A DNA stretch of 31,328 bases from Bacillota bacterium (GCA_023391725.1 JAEWAH010000033.1:1-31328), one strand, 5' to 3'. Positions 14,961 through 23,435 are shown, numbered from the stretch's first letter. Made by a program: numbers and translations. Notes: generated by a model not told the origin, from the sequence alone.

Positions 14961-17120
14961 ATGAAAGGGAAGATCCAAGGTTTGATAACATCTGCAACCA
15001 GGAAAGGCTGTCACGCGGCTGCGCTGCTGATCGTGCTGCTTGCAATTGTCCTTTTCATTTTGCTGAAAGCCGGGGCGGTATCCGGCCAGCGCTTTGATAT
15101 ACGCGGCGTGACATTGCTCTTTTCGGATGACGGGCTGCTGACAGGCATGGTCAAGGAAGGGAAAAGCTTTGCCACGGAGGGGCTGTACACCGATGTAGGC
15201 GTGGACGGTTCGTTCCTTTATTCTACCACCGGTTACCAGCGGTTTTGGGATATGGCGACCTGGGACTTGGCCAAGATCGTCCCAATAAACAGAGCGCCGG
15301 AGCAAGCGCAGCTTTTGGGTATAGAAGCAAACGGCGACAGCGTGACCGTGAACCTTGCGATACAGGATATGCTGCTTGCCCAGCGGTATACCGTGACCCC
15401 CAGCAGCGTTGCATGCAATGTGACCATCACCTCCAACAAGAGCACCGTGTGCGAGATACAGGGCGTAAACTTCCTGCTCAGGAATATCCGGGTCTCCCAA
15501 GGCGCAACCTTTGAATTTCCCGGCAACGTCCCTTATGAGGTGACTCGCCTTGATGACCTGCGCGCCTTTGCCGCAAAGCAGACGGCTTACTGCAATCCCA
15601 TTGTGCTGGTAAGGCAGGGGCAGGAGGGCTTCAATGCCCTGTTTTTGAACGAAGAGGAAAAATGGTCTACTGCCGTTTACCGGGATAAGGATGGGGGCAT
15701 GTACATTGCCAACCTCTCCATGACCGAGCTTAAGCTCCTCCCCGGGGAAAGTTTTCAGGTGGGAACGCTGTATCTGCAGCTGACCGGAGATGATCCGTAC
15801 GCGCCGGTTCAGGCGCTATACAGCGAAAACGGCTACGCGGCCGCCTCCCTTAAGGACGGGAGCGCCACCGGGCCCATGTACAGCTGCCATCCTGCAGGCA
15901 CCATGGACAGCGGATTCCGCGATACAAAAACCATGCGCACGTTTGCCCAAAGCCTGCCGGCCCTTGCCCAAATGGGCATTGAAAACCTGTGGATCCTTCC
16001 GATTTTTGAGCACACTGGCCGCGGTGTATACAGCCCCACTGATCAGGCTGTCATCGACAAACGCTACGGCACAGATGAGGATGTGGCGTATTTTGTGGAT
16101 GCTGCCCACGAGCTTGGCATGAAGGTGCTCTTTGACTATGTGCCCCACGGGCCGGAGCCGCAGGATAAGCTGGCAAAGGATCACCCCGAATGGTGCGCCA
16201 TCGCGCGGCGGGGCGGGCCGCAAATCGAGTGGGACTGCGTCAGCTTTGACATGGCCAATGCCGATTATCAGGCGTATACAAAGCAGCTGGTAATGGACCA
16301 TGTGGCAAGGTTTCATGTGGATGGCGGCCGCATCGACTGCGCCATGGGCGGCCTTTCCAACTGGCAGCCGCAAAAAGGCAGCCGCCCTTCTTCCTCTGGC
16401 CTAAAGGGCGGCGTGGGAATCGTTTCGGCCATCCGCAAAGGCTTTTTGGAAAGCGGCGTATCCCCTTCGCTGCTGCCGGAAAATTTTCACCCGCTGCCCT
16501 TTTATGCCTCCGTCACCGACATTTTTTACGATATGCCCCTGTACCGTATGATGTTTGAAATGCGGCAAAAGCGCGTGGATGAGGTGACGTTTGCCACAGA
16601 GCTCACCCGCTGGCTGCGTTCGGAGGATCTTGCTTCCGTCCGGGGGCAGCAAAAGCTCCGCTTTCTTGGCAACCATGACACCGTATCCTGGACGTGGGAC
16701 CAAGCGCGGGCAACCTTTGTCTATGGAGAGGAAAAGGCCAAGGCGCTATGGGTGATTTTGAGCACCATCGATGGCATTCCCTTTCTGTATCAGGGTGATG
16801 AGGACTCAAGCCTGTACCACTTAAATGGCGGGTACGATCTGACAGGTTTCTTTACGGATCTGTTTGCCGCGCGCAAAACGTACCTGGCGGACAATATGCA
16901 AACGGATTACTATTTGAACGGAAGCGGCGTAGCCGTATACACCCGAACAAATACAACCGGCCGGCGGCTTGTTTTGGTGAACCTCTGCGGCGGCGAAAAA
17001 ACCCTTCCGCTATCGGACTTGCCTGTGTTTTCAAATGAAATCCTGTATGGCGGCGCCGAAATCTCCGCCCAAGGCATCACCCTTTCTCCCTACGGCTATG
17101 TGATGCTGGCCTGTCCTTAA
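14961..17120 (+). CDS. Membrane-anchored GH13 (alpha-amylase family) glycoside hydrolase
   Basis: 719 residues from the ATG at 14961. The frame is open 42 codons further up, but the promoter and operator lie there. No good SD precedes this ATG, so the start is moderately sure. A membrane segment (about 19-38; AALLIVLLAIVLFILLKAGAV) with a basic N-terminus predicts a signal anchor or uncleaved signal. Residues ~43-280 are a beta-rich accessory domain. The barrel (about 310-640) has all four GH13 motifs: DYVPH (D392, H396), GGRIDCAM (R457, nucleophile D459), LLPENFH (acid E507) and LGNHD (H572, D573). A C-terminal beta domain ends the protein. It should hydrolyse or transfer alpha-glucosidic bonds at the cell surface; the exact specificity is open. 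It is divergent from the importer operon and shares its control region. Confidence 0.88.
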   Translation: MKGKIQGLITSATRKGCHAAALLIVLLAIVLFILLKAGAVSGQRFDIRGVTLLFSDDGLLTGMVKEGKSFATEGLYTDVGVDGSFLYSTTGYQRFWDMATWDLAKIVPINRAPEQAQLLGIEANGDSVTVNLAIQDMLLAQRYTVTPSSVACNVTITSNKSTVCEIQGVNFLLRNIRVSQGATFEFPGNVPYEVTRLDDLRAFAAKQTAYCNPIVLVRQGQEGFNALFLNEEEKWSTAVYRDKDGGMYIANLSMTELKLLPGESFQVGTLYLQLTGDDPYAPVQALYSENGYAAASLKDGSATGPMYSCHPAGTMDSGFRDTKTMRTFAQSLPALAQMGIENLWILPIFEHTGRGVYSPTDQAVIDKRYGTDEDVAYFVDAAHELGMKVLFDYVPHGPEPQDKLAKDHPEWCAIARRGGPQIEWDCVSFDMANADYQAYTKQLVMDHVARFHVDGGRIDCAMGGLSNWQPQKGSRPSSSGLKGGVGIVSAIRKGFLESGVSPSLLPENFHPLPFYASVTDIFYDMPLYRMMFEMRQKRVDEVTFATELTRWLRSEDLASVRGQQKLRFLGNHDTVSWTWDQARATFVYGEEKAKALWVILSTIDGIPFLYQGDEDSSLYHLNGGYDLTGFFTDLFAARKTYLADNMQTDYYLNGSGVAVYTRTNTTGRRLVLVNLCGGEKTLPLSDLPVFSNEILYGGAEISAQGITLSPYGYVMLACP

Positions 17121-17130
17121 AATCAGAACC

Positions 17131-17148
17131 CATGTGCGGACGCACATG
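17131..17148 (+). repeat. Stem-loop between the GH13 gene and the small secreted protein
   Basis: CATGTGCG and CGCACATG are perfect eight-base arms around GA. The hairpin lies just after the GH13 stop and 24 bases before the next ATG. There is no T-run, so it is not a terminator. It may set the mRNA ratio between the two genes. Confidence 0.55.
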
Positions 17149-17172
17149 AAAATAGAGCAAGGAGGATTCCAC

Positions 17173-17781
17173 ATGAAAAAGCTCCTTTCCCTGGTCCTTT
17201 CCCTGATGGTGCTGTTTACCGCCGGCACGGCGCTGGCGGAAGCGGTCCAGGCCGCCTACCCCCTGAACGTGGATACCCTGACCCTGACCCAGGGCCCCGT
17301 CTGGTCGTTCCACTACTTTGACGCCGCCAAGAAAGAATTGGCGGAGTTGAACCCCACGCCGGACTGGGGCGACAACTGGCAGTTCTCCAAGCAGCCTTCG
17401 GTGGATAACGTGTACCATTCCATCTGCGAGTGGGACGGCGTCGTCTATGCCATGCCCGGCACCTGGATCGGCGAGCACATCGACATCGTCGTCGCCTTTA
17501 CCGCGCCCAAGGCGGGGACTGTTGTCATTTCGCCTACCGCGTTTGTCGTCAAGGATGATGGCAACACATATGCACCCTATCAGGTGAAAATCGTCAAGCC
17601 CTCCGCCGAGGGGGATGTCCAGCTCTTCCCGGCAGAAGGCGAATGGGCCCAGACGCCTGTTGCTACCGCGGGCATCGAGGTAAACGTGGCTGAAGGCGAC
17701 AAGATCCTCTTTGTTGTCCGCTCCGGCGATGATGGCGGGGCGGCTGTCAGCATTCAGCCCACCGTCGCCTATAAGCCGTAA
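17173..17781 (+). CDS. Small secreted beta-sandwich protein, possibly carbohydrate-binding
   Basis: 202 residues from the ATG at 17173, chosen because AAGGAGG lies seven bases upstream and the signal peptide (MKKLLSLVLSLMVLFTAGTALA) starts here. An earlier ATG in frame would add 13 residues that include the SD itself. The mature part is all-beta: WSFHYFDAAKKELAELNP, then IVVAFTAPKAGTVVISPTAFV and KILFVVRSGDDGGAAVSIQPTV. The AFTAPKAGTV pattern is one I associate with jelly-roll accessory domains of carbohydrate-active enzymes. No catalytic motif is apparent. It follows the GH13 gene by 52 bases, with a hairpin between and a terminator after, so it is probably co-transcribed and perhaps expressed strongly. 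A free glycan-binding helper for the enzyme or importer is the simplest idea, not shown. Confidence 0.8.
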   Translation: MKKLLSLVLSLMVLFTAGTALAEAVQAAYPLNVDTLTLTQGPVWSFHYFDAAKKELAELNPTPDWGDNWQFSKQPSVDNVYHSICEWDGVVYAMPGTWIGEHIDIVVAFTAPKAGTVVISPTAFVVKDDGNTYAPYQVKIVKPSAEGDVQLFPAEGEWAQTPVATAGIEVNVAEGDKILFVVRSGDDGGAAVSIQPTVAYKP

Positions 17782-17806
17782 GCTGCCCACAGGTATAAAG
17801 GATAAG

Positions 17807-17846
17807 CGGCAGGGCTCTTCGGTTTGCAAAGGAGCCCTGCCGTTTT
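17807..17846 (+). terminator. Intrinsic terminator of the GH13 operon
   Basis: Eleven-base arms CGGCAGGGCTC and GAGCCCTGCCG with a 14-base loop, followed by TTTT. It lies 26 bases after the small secreted-protein gene. From here to 17980 I see only a weak -10-like TATAAA at 17899-17904 without a convincing -35 box. Confidence 0.85.
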
Positions 17847-17980
17847 GCGTGGCTGTATGCTTTGGTCCTGTACTTATCTGCCGGACCGTTAATAATGATA
17901 TAAACCAGTGCCCCTAAACCGAAAAAACTGCGCTGCAGGCGGCGAAGTGCCACCGCCCAGGCAGCCCGGGGGAGAAAGCA

Positions 17981-18823
17981 ATGCCTCAAAAGCTATGGAT
18001 CGACACGGACATGGGCGGCGATATTGACGATGCGCTGTCCATCAGCATGGCGCTGCATTCCGGGGAAGTCAACGTTATTGGGATATCTACGGTATACATT
18101 GGCAACGCCTGGCGCACGGGATTGGTGCGCTCCATGATGGAGGCATACGGGCATCCGGAAATTCCAGTGCATTTAGGCGCGGAAAGGCCTCTTATAGGTT
18201 TATGGAATAACTATATTCCAGAGCCTCCTCTTCCCAATGACGCGGCGCCGGCGCTGATCAGGGCCGTAAGGGAAAATCCCGGCCTGTGCGTGGCTGCCAT
18301 CGGTCCATTGACCAACGTGGCCCTTGCCCTTGCCCAGGCGCCTGACATTGCGGCGAACCTTCGCCTTTATATCATGGGCGGCATGATTTCCATGGCATAT
18401 CCCGAATGGAACATTCAGTGCGACCCGGAGGCGGCCCGCATCGTATTGGAAAGCGGCGCGGATATCACCCTGGTGGGGCTGGATGTAACAGAGAAATGCC
18501 GCCTTAACAAGGAAGAATCGCTGGCCCTGGTTCAGGGCGAAAGCAAGGAAATGACCTTTTTGCGCGGGGAAATGGACCGGTTCTTAACCAGCTTTTCCTT
18601 TTTGCCCACCCTGCACGACCCGCTGGCCATAGCTGCCCTGCTATGGGATGACCTGCTGGATTATGAGATGAAGGACATCGTGATTGAAACAAGGGGCGAG
18701 TTCACAAGGGGCGTAACCGTAGATCGGCGCTTTTCTGAAAAACGGCCCATCCGCACCGCTGTTTCCGTAAAGGAAGCGGAAGCGGTGAAGCGCATGGTAA
18801 AACGCATCCGGGGGGAAGCATAG
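17981..18823 (+). CDS. Inosine/uridine-preferring nucleoside hydrolase family protein
   Basis: 280 residues, a little short for the ~310 typical of the family. The N-terminus LWIDTDMGGDIDDALSISMAL carries the aspartate cluster that binds calcium and ribose in these enzymes. Further family signatures are VAAIGPLTNVALAL, LYIMGGMI, VGLDVTEKCRL and the late HDPLAIAALL motif. It should cleave the N-glycosidic bond of nucleosides to give ribose and a base in the cytoplasm. Related proteins of unknown substrate also occur in sugar loci, so a different ribosyl-like glycoside is possible. GGGGGAGAAAGCA before the ATG supports the start. It seems to be a single transcription unit, convergent with the mutarotase gene, with a shared terminator between them. 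Confidence 0.9.
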   Translation: MPQKLWIDTDMGGDIDDALSISMALHSGEVNVIGISTVYIGNAWRTGLVRSMMEAYGHPEIPVHLGAERPLIGLWNNYIPEPPLPNDAAPALIRAVRENPGLCVAAIGPLTNVALALAQAPDIAANLRLYIMGGMISMAYPEWNIQCDPEAARIVLESGADITLVGLDVTEKCRLNKEESLALVQGESKEMTFLRGEMDRFLTSFSFLPTLHDPLAIAALLWDDLLDYEMKDIVIETRGEFTRGVTVDRRFSEKRPIRTAVSVKEAEAVKRMVKRIRGEA

Positions 18824-18845
18824 TTCCAAGGCCACATGCCTATAG

Positions 18846-18883
18846 AAAAGCGGCGCGCTTCCACTGGGAAACGCGCCGCTTTT
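18846..18883. terminator. Bidirectional intrinsic terminator
   Basis: Twelve-base arms AAAAGCGGCGCG and CGCGCCGCTTTT with a 14-base loop. It sits between the convergent nucleoside hydrolase and mutarotase genes and has an A/T-run on both sides. Confidence 0.85.
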
Positions 18884-18892
18884 ACAGGGGGA

Positions 18893-19324
18893 TTATTTGC
18901 CGATGACCCCTTTTTTTAGTATAACGCATGCGTACAGGGCGTCTTCACCGGTTTGGATGGTGGCAAATGCCTTGCGGCTGCGGTCATAGAAAGCAAACCG
19001 CTCGATGAAGTCGATTTTTGTTCCCGGCTCGCGCTTTTCTACAATTTCGCGGAACTTGTTCCAGATCGGCGGATCACCAGCTACGGTACCGGGCACGACC
19101 TGCATGAGCGTAACAGGCTTTTCCACAAAAGTATCAAGGGGGAAAAGCTGCAAAATGGCATCCAGGAGTTCAGGCACCTTGTGTCCGTCGCAGCGGATGC
19201 AGCGCGCTCCCATGGAGGCTGCGGGGAAGTTGCCGTCGCCAATGACAATTTCATCCCCATGCCCCATTTCAGCAATCGTTTTCAAAAGTTCTGGCGACAG
19301 CAGCGGAGAGATTCCTTTGAGCAT
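18893..19324 (-). CDS. fucU: FucU/RbsD-family sugar mutarotase
   Basis: 143 residues, the usual length for this family. MLKGISPLLSPELLKTIAEMGHGDEIVIGDGNFPA is a textbook FucU N-terminus with the conserved histidine (H22). The C-terminal FYDRSRKAFATIQTGE matches the FucU signature better than RbsD. It interconverts the anomers of a free sugar (L-fucose in characterised FucU) in the cytoplasm before metabolism. The start is supported by GAGAGGAG seven bases upstream. It is divergent from the LplB-type importer operon, and the space between holds two identical operator cores, so both units are probably regulated together. A role on L-fucose or a related deoxysugar is inference from the family. 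Confidence 0.92.
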   Translation of the reverse strand: MLKGISPLLSPELLKTIAEMGHGDEIVIGDGNFPAASMGARCIRCDGHKVPELLDAILQLFPLDTFVEKPVTLMQVVPGTVAGDPPIWNKFREIVEKREPGTKIDFIERFAFYDRSRKAFATIQTGEDALYACVILKKGVIGK

Positions 19325-19420
19325 ATAAAGACTCCTCTCGTTTTATGGATTCGTATTCCCCTGTTACGACCAGTATATCAGCAAAAACGGGAAAGGAAAA
19401 GTACTTTGCCGTCATTTTAT

Positions 19421-19430
19421 TAAACGTTTA
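19421..19430. promoter_or_regulatory. LacI-type operator upstream of fucU
   Basis: Perfect 10-bp palindrome TAAACGTTTA, followed by CC. A TATACT-like -10 box for fucU lies downstream on the minus strand (within CTGATATACTGG, about 19369-19380). Together with the identical core at 19649-19658, 228 bases away, it could support repression by DNA looping. Confidence 0.65.
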
Positions 19431-19594
19431 CCTAATTCTCTTTCAGCATTGATCCCGGTCATCCCAATCCACAAGGATCGAAAAGTGGCTATATGATCTA
19501 TGTGGTATACAAAATGTACAATATTTTACGTAATTACTGAGCTTTTATACCTATTTATGGAAACTGTTTATAGCAATATTCCTACGAAAAAAAC

Positions 19595-19623
19595 TTGACA
19601 GCGGGAGGATTTGTTTATATACT
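19595..19623 (+). promoter_or_regulatory. Consensus promoter of the LplB-type importer operon
   Basis: TTGACA (19595-19600), 17-bp spacer, TATACT (19618-19623). Predicted start near 19630. The 19325-19791 gap also holds an AT-rich stretch (about 19490-19590) in which I recognise nothing else. Confidence 0.87.
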
Positions 19624-19645
19624 ATGATTAGTTGTTTATCGATTA

Positions 19646-19662
19646 GGGTAAACGTTTATCCC
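19646..19662. promoter_or_regulatory. LacI-type operator just after the importer promoter
   Basis: GGGTAAACGTTTATCCC with the perfect core TAAACGTTTA (19649-19658). It begins about 16 bases downstream of the predicted transcription start, the classic place for repression. A further imperfect half (GTTTATC at 19634-19640) lies next to it. Confidence 0.75.
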
Positions 19663-19791
19663 GCAAATGGAATGTGAGCGTTCTGATTTTTGGAAGATCA
19701 TTGCACCGGTAAAGGGAGGACCTGCGCGCGATGAGTAGTATATTTTTGCGGAAAAACGGGTGCCCAATTGAAAAAATCGGAGGGGAAAAAG

Positions 19792-20745
19792 ATGGCGCCA
19801 CTGGCCAGGGCGATCAAGCCGCCTGCAGCAAGGACATGCCGGAGAAGTTTTCTGAAACGGATATTGAGCTGTTGGCAGCTGTACGTTATTTTGCTGCTTC
19901 CGCTATTGTGGGTGCTGATATTTAGTTATGGCCCCATGTACGGCCTGCAGCTGGCGTTCAGGCGGTACAGCCCCCGCGCCGGCATTTGGGGCAGTCAATG
20001 GATCGGGCTTTCTTATTTCCAGCAGTTTTTTAACTCCAGAATCAGCTGGCAGATTATCCGTAATACCTTTGTATTAAGTATTTTTTCTATTATTGCCAAT
20101 TTCCCGATCCCAATTTTGCTGGCCGTTGCTTTTAATGAGATCAAGTCGCACCGCTACAAGAAATTCGTGCAGATGGTGACCTATGCCCCCTACTTTATTT
20201 CCACCGTAGTGCTTGTCGGCATGATGATGATGCTGCTGGAAACCAGGGTAGGCATTGTGAACCGGCTGATGGGGCTTGTGGGCATGGCCCCTGTCAACTA
20301 TATGGGAAAACCCGAATTGTTCCGCTCGGTGTATGTATGGTCGGGCGTATGGCAGACAAGCGGCTACAATTGCATTATTTATATTGCTGCGCTGGCCGGT
20401 ATCAACTCGGAATTGCAGGAAGCAGCCACCATCGACGGCGCTAACAAGATCAAAAGAATCTGGCACGTGGACTTGCCCTGCATCCGGCCTACCATCACCA
20501 TCATCCTGATCATGGGCTTTGGCTATACCATGAGCGTTGGATTTGAAAAAGTCTTTTTGATGCAGAACAGCCTGAACACCGCCACCTCGGAAATCATATC
20601 CACCTACGTGTACAAGATCGGCATGCAGTCCAACAACTTTGGCCTGTCTACCGCCATCGGATTATTAAACTCCGTTATCAATCTTGTATTGCTGGTGATT
20701 GCCAATCTGGTTGCCAGGAAGGTGGGTGACACAAGCCTGTGGTAA
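19792..20745 (+). CDS. Sugar ABC transporter permease, LplB type
   Basis: 317 residues from the ATG at 19792, preceded by GGAGGGG at a proper distance; an in-frame TTG eight codons earlier overlaps that site and is rejected. It has a basic N-terminus, a first span (LYVILLLPLLWVLIFSYGPMYG), the LplB-like AFRRYSPRAGIWGSQWIGL stretch and the coupling loop LQEAATIDGANKIKRIWHVDLPCIRP. This subfamily serves oligosaccharide importers of the LplABC/YtcP kind. It is the first gene of an operon behind a consensus promoter and operator. The next permease begins five bases after its stop. Confidence 0.93.
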   Translation: MAPLARAIKPPAARTCRRSFLKRILSCWQLYVILLLPLLWVLIFSYGPMYGLQLAFRRYSPRAGIWGSQWIGLSYFQQFFNSRISWQIIRNTFVLSIFSIIANFPIPILLAVAFNEIKSHRYKKFVQMVTYAPYFISTVVLVGMMMMLLETRVGIVNRLMGLVGMAPVNYMGKPELFRSVYVWSGVWQTSGYNCIIYIAALAGINSELQEAATIDGANKIKRIWHVDLPCIRPTITIILIMGFGYTMSVGFEKVFLMQNSLNTATSEIISTYVYKIGMQSNNFGLSTAIGLLNSVINLVLLVIANLVARKVGDTSLW

Positions 20746-20750
20746 CGAGT

Positions 20751-21653
20751 ATGAAAAAAAAGCGGCCGGCGATCCGCTTGTCTCCCGGGGACCGGATATT
20801 CATGACCTTCCTTTACTTATTTCTGACACTGGCTATGCTGGTGGTTCTGTACCCCATGATTTTCATCTTCGCGGCATCCTTCAGCGATGCCAGAATGGTA
20901 TCCGCCGGCCGGGTGTGGCTTTGGCCGGTGAACCCTACGCTGGTGGCCTATGAGGCTGTATTCAAAAACCCCCGCATCATCATGAGCTTTTTGAACTCCC
21001 TGTTTTACATGGGTGCGGGCACGGCCACCAACCTGGTGCTGACGGTGCTGGCATCCTACGCCCTTTCACGCAGGAACCTGGTAGGCCGGAACCTATTCAT
21101 GGGCCTCTTCGTGTTCACGATGCTCTTCTCCGGCGGCCTGATCCCCACGTACCTTTTGATGGGGGATCTGAGTCTGCTCAATACCAGGTGGGCCCTTCTG
21201 CTGTGCAGCGCCCTGTCCGTATGGAACGTTATCGTAACCCGCACCTACTACCAGTCCACCATCCCGGAAGAGCTTCATGAAGCGGCTACCCTGGACGGCT
21301 GCGACGAGTTCAAATTTCTTTTCAAGGTGGCGGTGCCGCTGTCCGGCCCGATCCTTGCGGTCATGGGGCTGTATTACGGCGTAAGCCACTGGAACTCCTA
21401 CTTCAGCGCCATGCTGTATCTTCGCAATGAAAACTACTACCCGCTGCAGATCATACTGCGCAATATCCTGGTTTTGCAAAATGTAGACACATCCATGATC
21501 AAGGATGCCGATGTGCTGCTGCGCATGCAAGGCCTGGCGGACCTGCTGAAATATTCAGTCAGCGTCGTCTCTACGGTGCCGCTGCTGATTATGTACCCGT
21601 TTGTGCAAAAGTATTTTATCAAAGGAGTGATGGTCGGGGCATTGAAAGGATGA
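20751..21653 (+). CDS. Sugar ABC transporter permease, YtcP/LplC type
   Basis: 300 residues. PGDRIFMTFLYLFLTLAMLVVLYPMIFIFAASFSD is a typical YtcP/LplC N-terminus, and the coupling loop is LHEAATLDGCDEFKFLFKVAVPLSGP. I choose the ATG at 20751, five bases after the upstream stop; a GTG at 20739 overlapping that stop would add four residues and cannot be excluded. It pairs with the LplB-type permease and the binding protein that follows 94 bases later. That gap has no clear terminator or promoter. Confidence 0.92.
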   Translation: MKKKRPAIRLSPGDRIFMTFLYLFLTLAMLVVLYPMIFIFAASFSDARMVSAGRVWLWPVNPTLVAYEAVFKNPRIIMSFLNSLFYMGAGTATNLVLTVLASYALSRRNLVGRNLFMGLFVFTMLFSGGLIPTYLLMGDLSLLNTRWALLLCSALSVWNVIVTRTYYQSTIPEELHEAATLDGCDEFKFLFKVAVPLSGPILAVMGLYYGVSHWNSYFSAMLYLRNENYYPLQIILRNILVLQNVDTSMIKDADVLLRMQGLADLLKYSVSVVSTVPLLIMYPFVQKYFIKGVMVGALKG

Positions 21654-21747
21654 TAAACCGGGAGGGGGTTAACGCATCCAGCCAAGAAGCCTTAAAAATC
21701 CGAGGGATCCATTTATTTCAAAGGTAAAATTGAAAGGAGAACAACCC

Positions 21748-23403
21748 ATGAAAAGAACACTTGCTTTCCTTCTGTGCGCTGCAATGGTACTCCTGAGCAC
21801 AGTTTCCGCTTTGGCAACGGAAGTGACGCCCAATAACGAATTTCCCATTGTGAAAGAAAAGATCACCCTGGATGTGTTCGCACCCGCCATTCCCACCATT
21901 ATTGACCTTACCACAAACGAGTTCACCGTATGGCTCGAGGAAAAGACCGGCGTCCATATCAATTGGATCACCGCGCCTCAGGAGTCCGCTCCCGAAGTGC
22001 TGAACATGATGCTGGCCAGCGGCGATCTGCCGGACATCATCCTGGGCGTGCAGGTCTCCACCGCCACTGAGGAACTGTATGGCACCGCCGAGCACATGTT
22101 CCGGCCCCTCAATGACCTCATCGAGAACTATGCCCCCACCTTCAAATCCATTATGGCGGCACGGCCTGAAGTAAAGGGCGCCATTACCGCCCTGGACGGC
22201 AACATTTACTCCCTGCCCTCCATCCAGGATTGCTATCACTGCGGCTACAGCCAGAAGATGTGGATCAACCAGGACTGGCTGACCAAGCTGAACCTTGAAA
22301 TGCCCACCACCACCGAAGAATTCTACAATGTGCTTGTTGCCTTCCGTGACGGGGATCCCAACGGCAATGGCAAGAAGGACGAGATCCCGCTCATTGGCGC
22401 CAAGGAAAACGAGGGCTGGTATCAGAGCGTGACCGGCTACCTGCTCAACGCTTTCGTCTATGACAGCGGCGTGTACAACCAGGTGAAGGACTACGTCACC
22501 AAGGACGGCGTGGTGGATACCTCCATCAACAAGGAAGCCTACCGTGAAGGCCTCAAGTACCTGAACAAGCTGTATTCCGAAGGCCTCATCTATCCCGACT
22601 CCCTGACGTTAAAGTATGACCAGGTGAAGGCCTTGGCCCTGGCGGAAGACGAACTGGTGGGCGCTGCCCCCGCAGGCCATTTGGGCATGTTCCTGGATGT
22701 TGTCACCAATCCCGAGCGCTACCGCCACTACACCTCCGTCGCCCCTCTCAAGGGACCGGAAGGCGTGCAGCAGGCTACCTACTTCCCCTACTTCCCCATC
22801 ACCACCGGTGAATTTGTCATCACCGTGGATAATCCCTATCCCGAAGCTTCCATGCGCTGGGCCGATCTCATGTATGATTATGAGACCAGCATGATCCGCG
22901 GCTGGGGCAAGGAAGGCGTTGCGTGGCGCAAGGCTGAAGAAGGCGAAGTCGGCCTGGACGGCACAACCCCTGCCCTGTACAAGACGCTGATCCCCTTTGA
23001 CGAGCAGGCTCAAAATGTGCACTGGAGCTGGCTTGGTATCGAGTACACCGACAACACCCTGTGGAACGGCACCAACGTCACCACCCCCGATATGGACCTG
23101 TACTCCCCCGAAGGGTTTGAAAAGCTTTTGTGGGTGGAAACCGAAAACAAGTACGAACCCTACAAGAGCAATGAGTATTCTGAGCTGCCCGCCCTGCGCA
23201 TGGACAGCATCGACACAGATGAACTGAGCATGCTCCAGGTGCAGCTGAAGAACTACATTGAGGAAAGCCGCTCCCGCTTCATCATTGGCGACCTGAGCCT
23301 GGACACCGACTGGGACACCTATCTTAGCACCTTGAATGATCTTGGTCTCAACCGTTACCTGGAGCTCAAGCAAAAGGCATATGATGCCACGTACAAGAAG
23401 TAA
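21748..23403 (+). CDS. LplA-type extracellular solute-binding protein
   Basis: 551 residues from the ATG at 21748, with AAAGGAG upstream; a TTG six codons earlier is in frame but overlaps the SD. A signal peptide (MKRTLAFLLCAAMVLLSTVSALA) lacks a lipobox cysteine at its end. The mature protein shows the large LplA-like fold: ITLDVFAPAIP, EVLNMMLASGDLPDIILG, the lobe around QKMWINQDWLTKLNLEMPTTTEEF, and a DPNGNGKKDEIPL loop typical of this family and likely calcium-binding. These proteins bind oligosaccharides or modified sugars. It closes the importer operon and is followed by a terminator. Confidence 0.93.
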   Translation: MKRTLAFLLCAAMVLLSTVSALATEVTPNNEFPIVKEKITLDVFAPAIPTIIDLTTNEFTVWLEEKTGVHINWITAPQESAPEVLNMMLASGDLPDIILGVQVSTATEELYGTAEHMFRPLNDLIENYAPTFKSIMAARPEVKGAITALDGNIYSLPSIQDCYHCGYSQKMWINQDWLTKLNLEMPTTTEEFYNVLVAFRDGDPNGNGKKDEIPLIGAKENEGWYQSVTGYLLNAFVYDSGVYNQVKDYVTKDGVVDTSINKEAYREGLKYLNKLYSEGLIYPDSLTLKYDQVKALALAEDELVGAAPAGHLGMFLDVVTNPERYRHYTSVAPLKGPEGVQQATYFPYFPITTGEFVITVDNPYPEASMRWADLMYDYETSMIRGWGKEGVAWRKAEEGEVGLDGTTPALYKTLIPFDEQAQNVHWSWLGIEYTDNTLWNGTNVTTPDMDLYSPEGFEKLLWVETENKYEPYKSNEYSELPALRMDSIDTDELSMLQVQLKNYIEESRSRFIIGDLSLDTDWDTYLSTLNDLGLNRYLELKQKAYDATYKK

Positions 23404-23435
23404 TTCCAACATATAGTACTTTAGGTTCCGCAAAT

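Noticed and set aside
14918..19662. CcpA cre sites instead of LacI operators
   Set aside because: The central AANCGNT part fits, but the outer G and C of the cre consensus are mostly missing, while the sites share their own longer GGATAAACG arm. CcpA binding is not excluded.
19731..19925. 64-codon frame with a GGGAGGA upstream, before and overlapping the LplB-type permease
   Set aside because: Two thirds of it is a shifted shadow of the permease. A leader peptide is possible but the sequence does not support one.
22609..23433. 274-codon minus-strand frame opposite the LplA-type binding protein
   Set aside because: Antisense shadow of a well-supported family member; no promoter or operon context.
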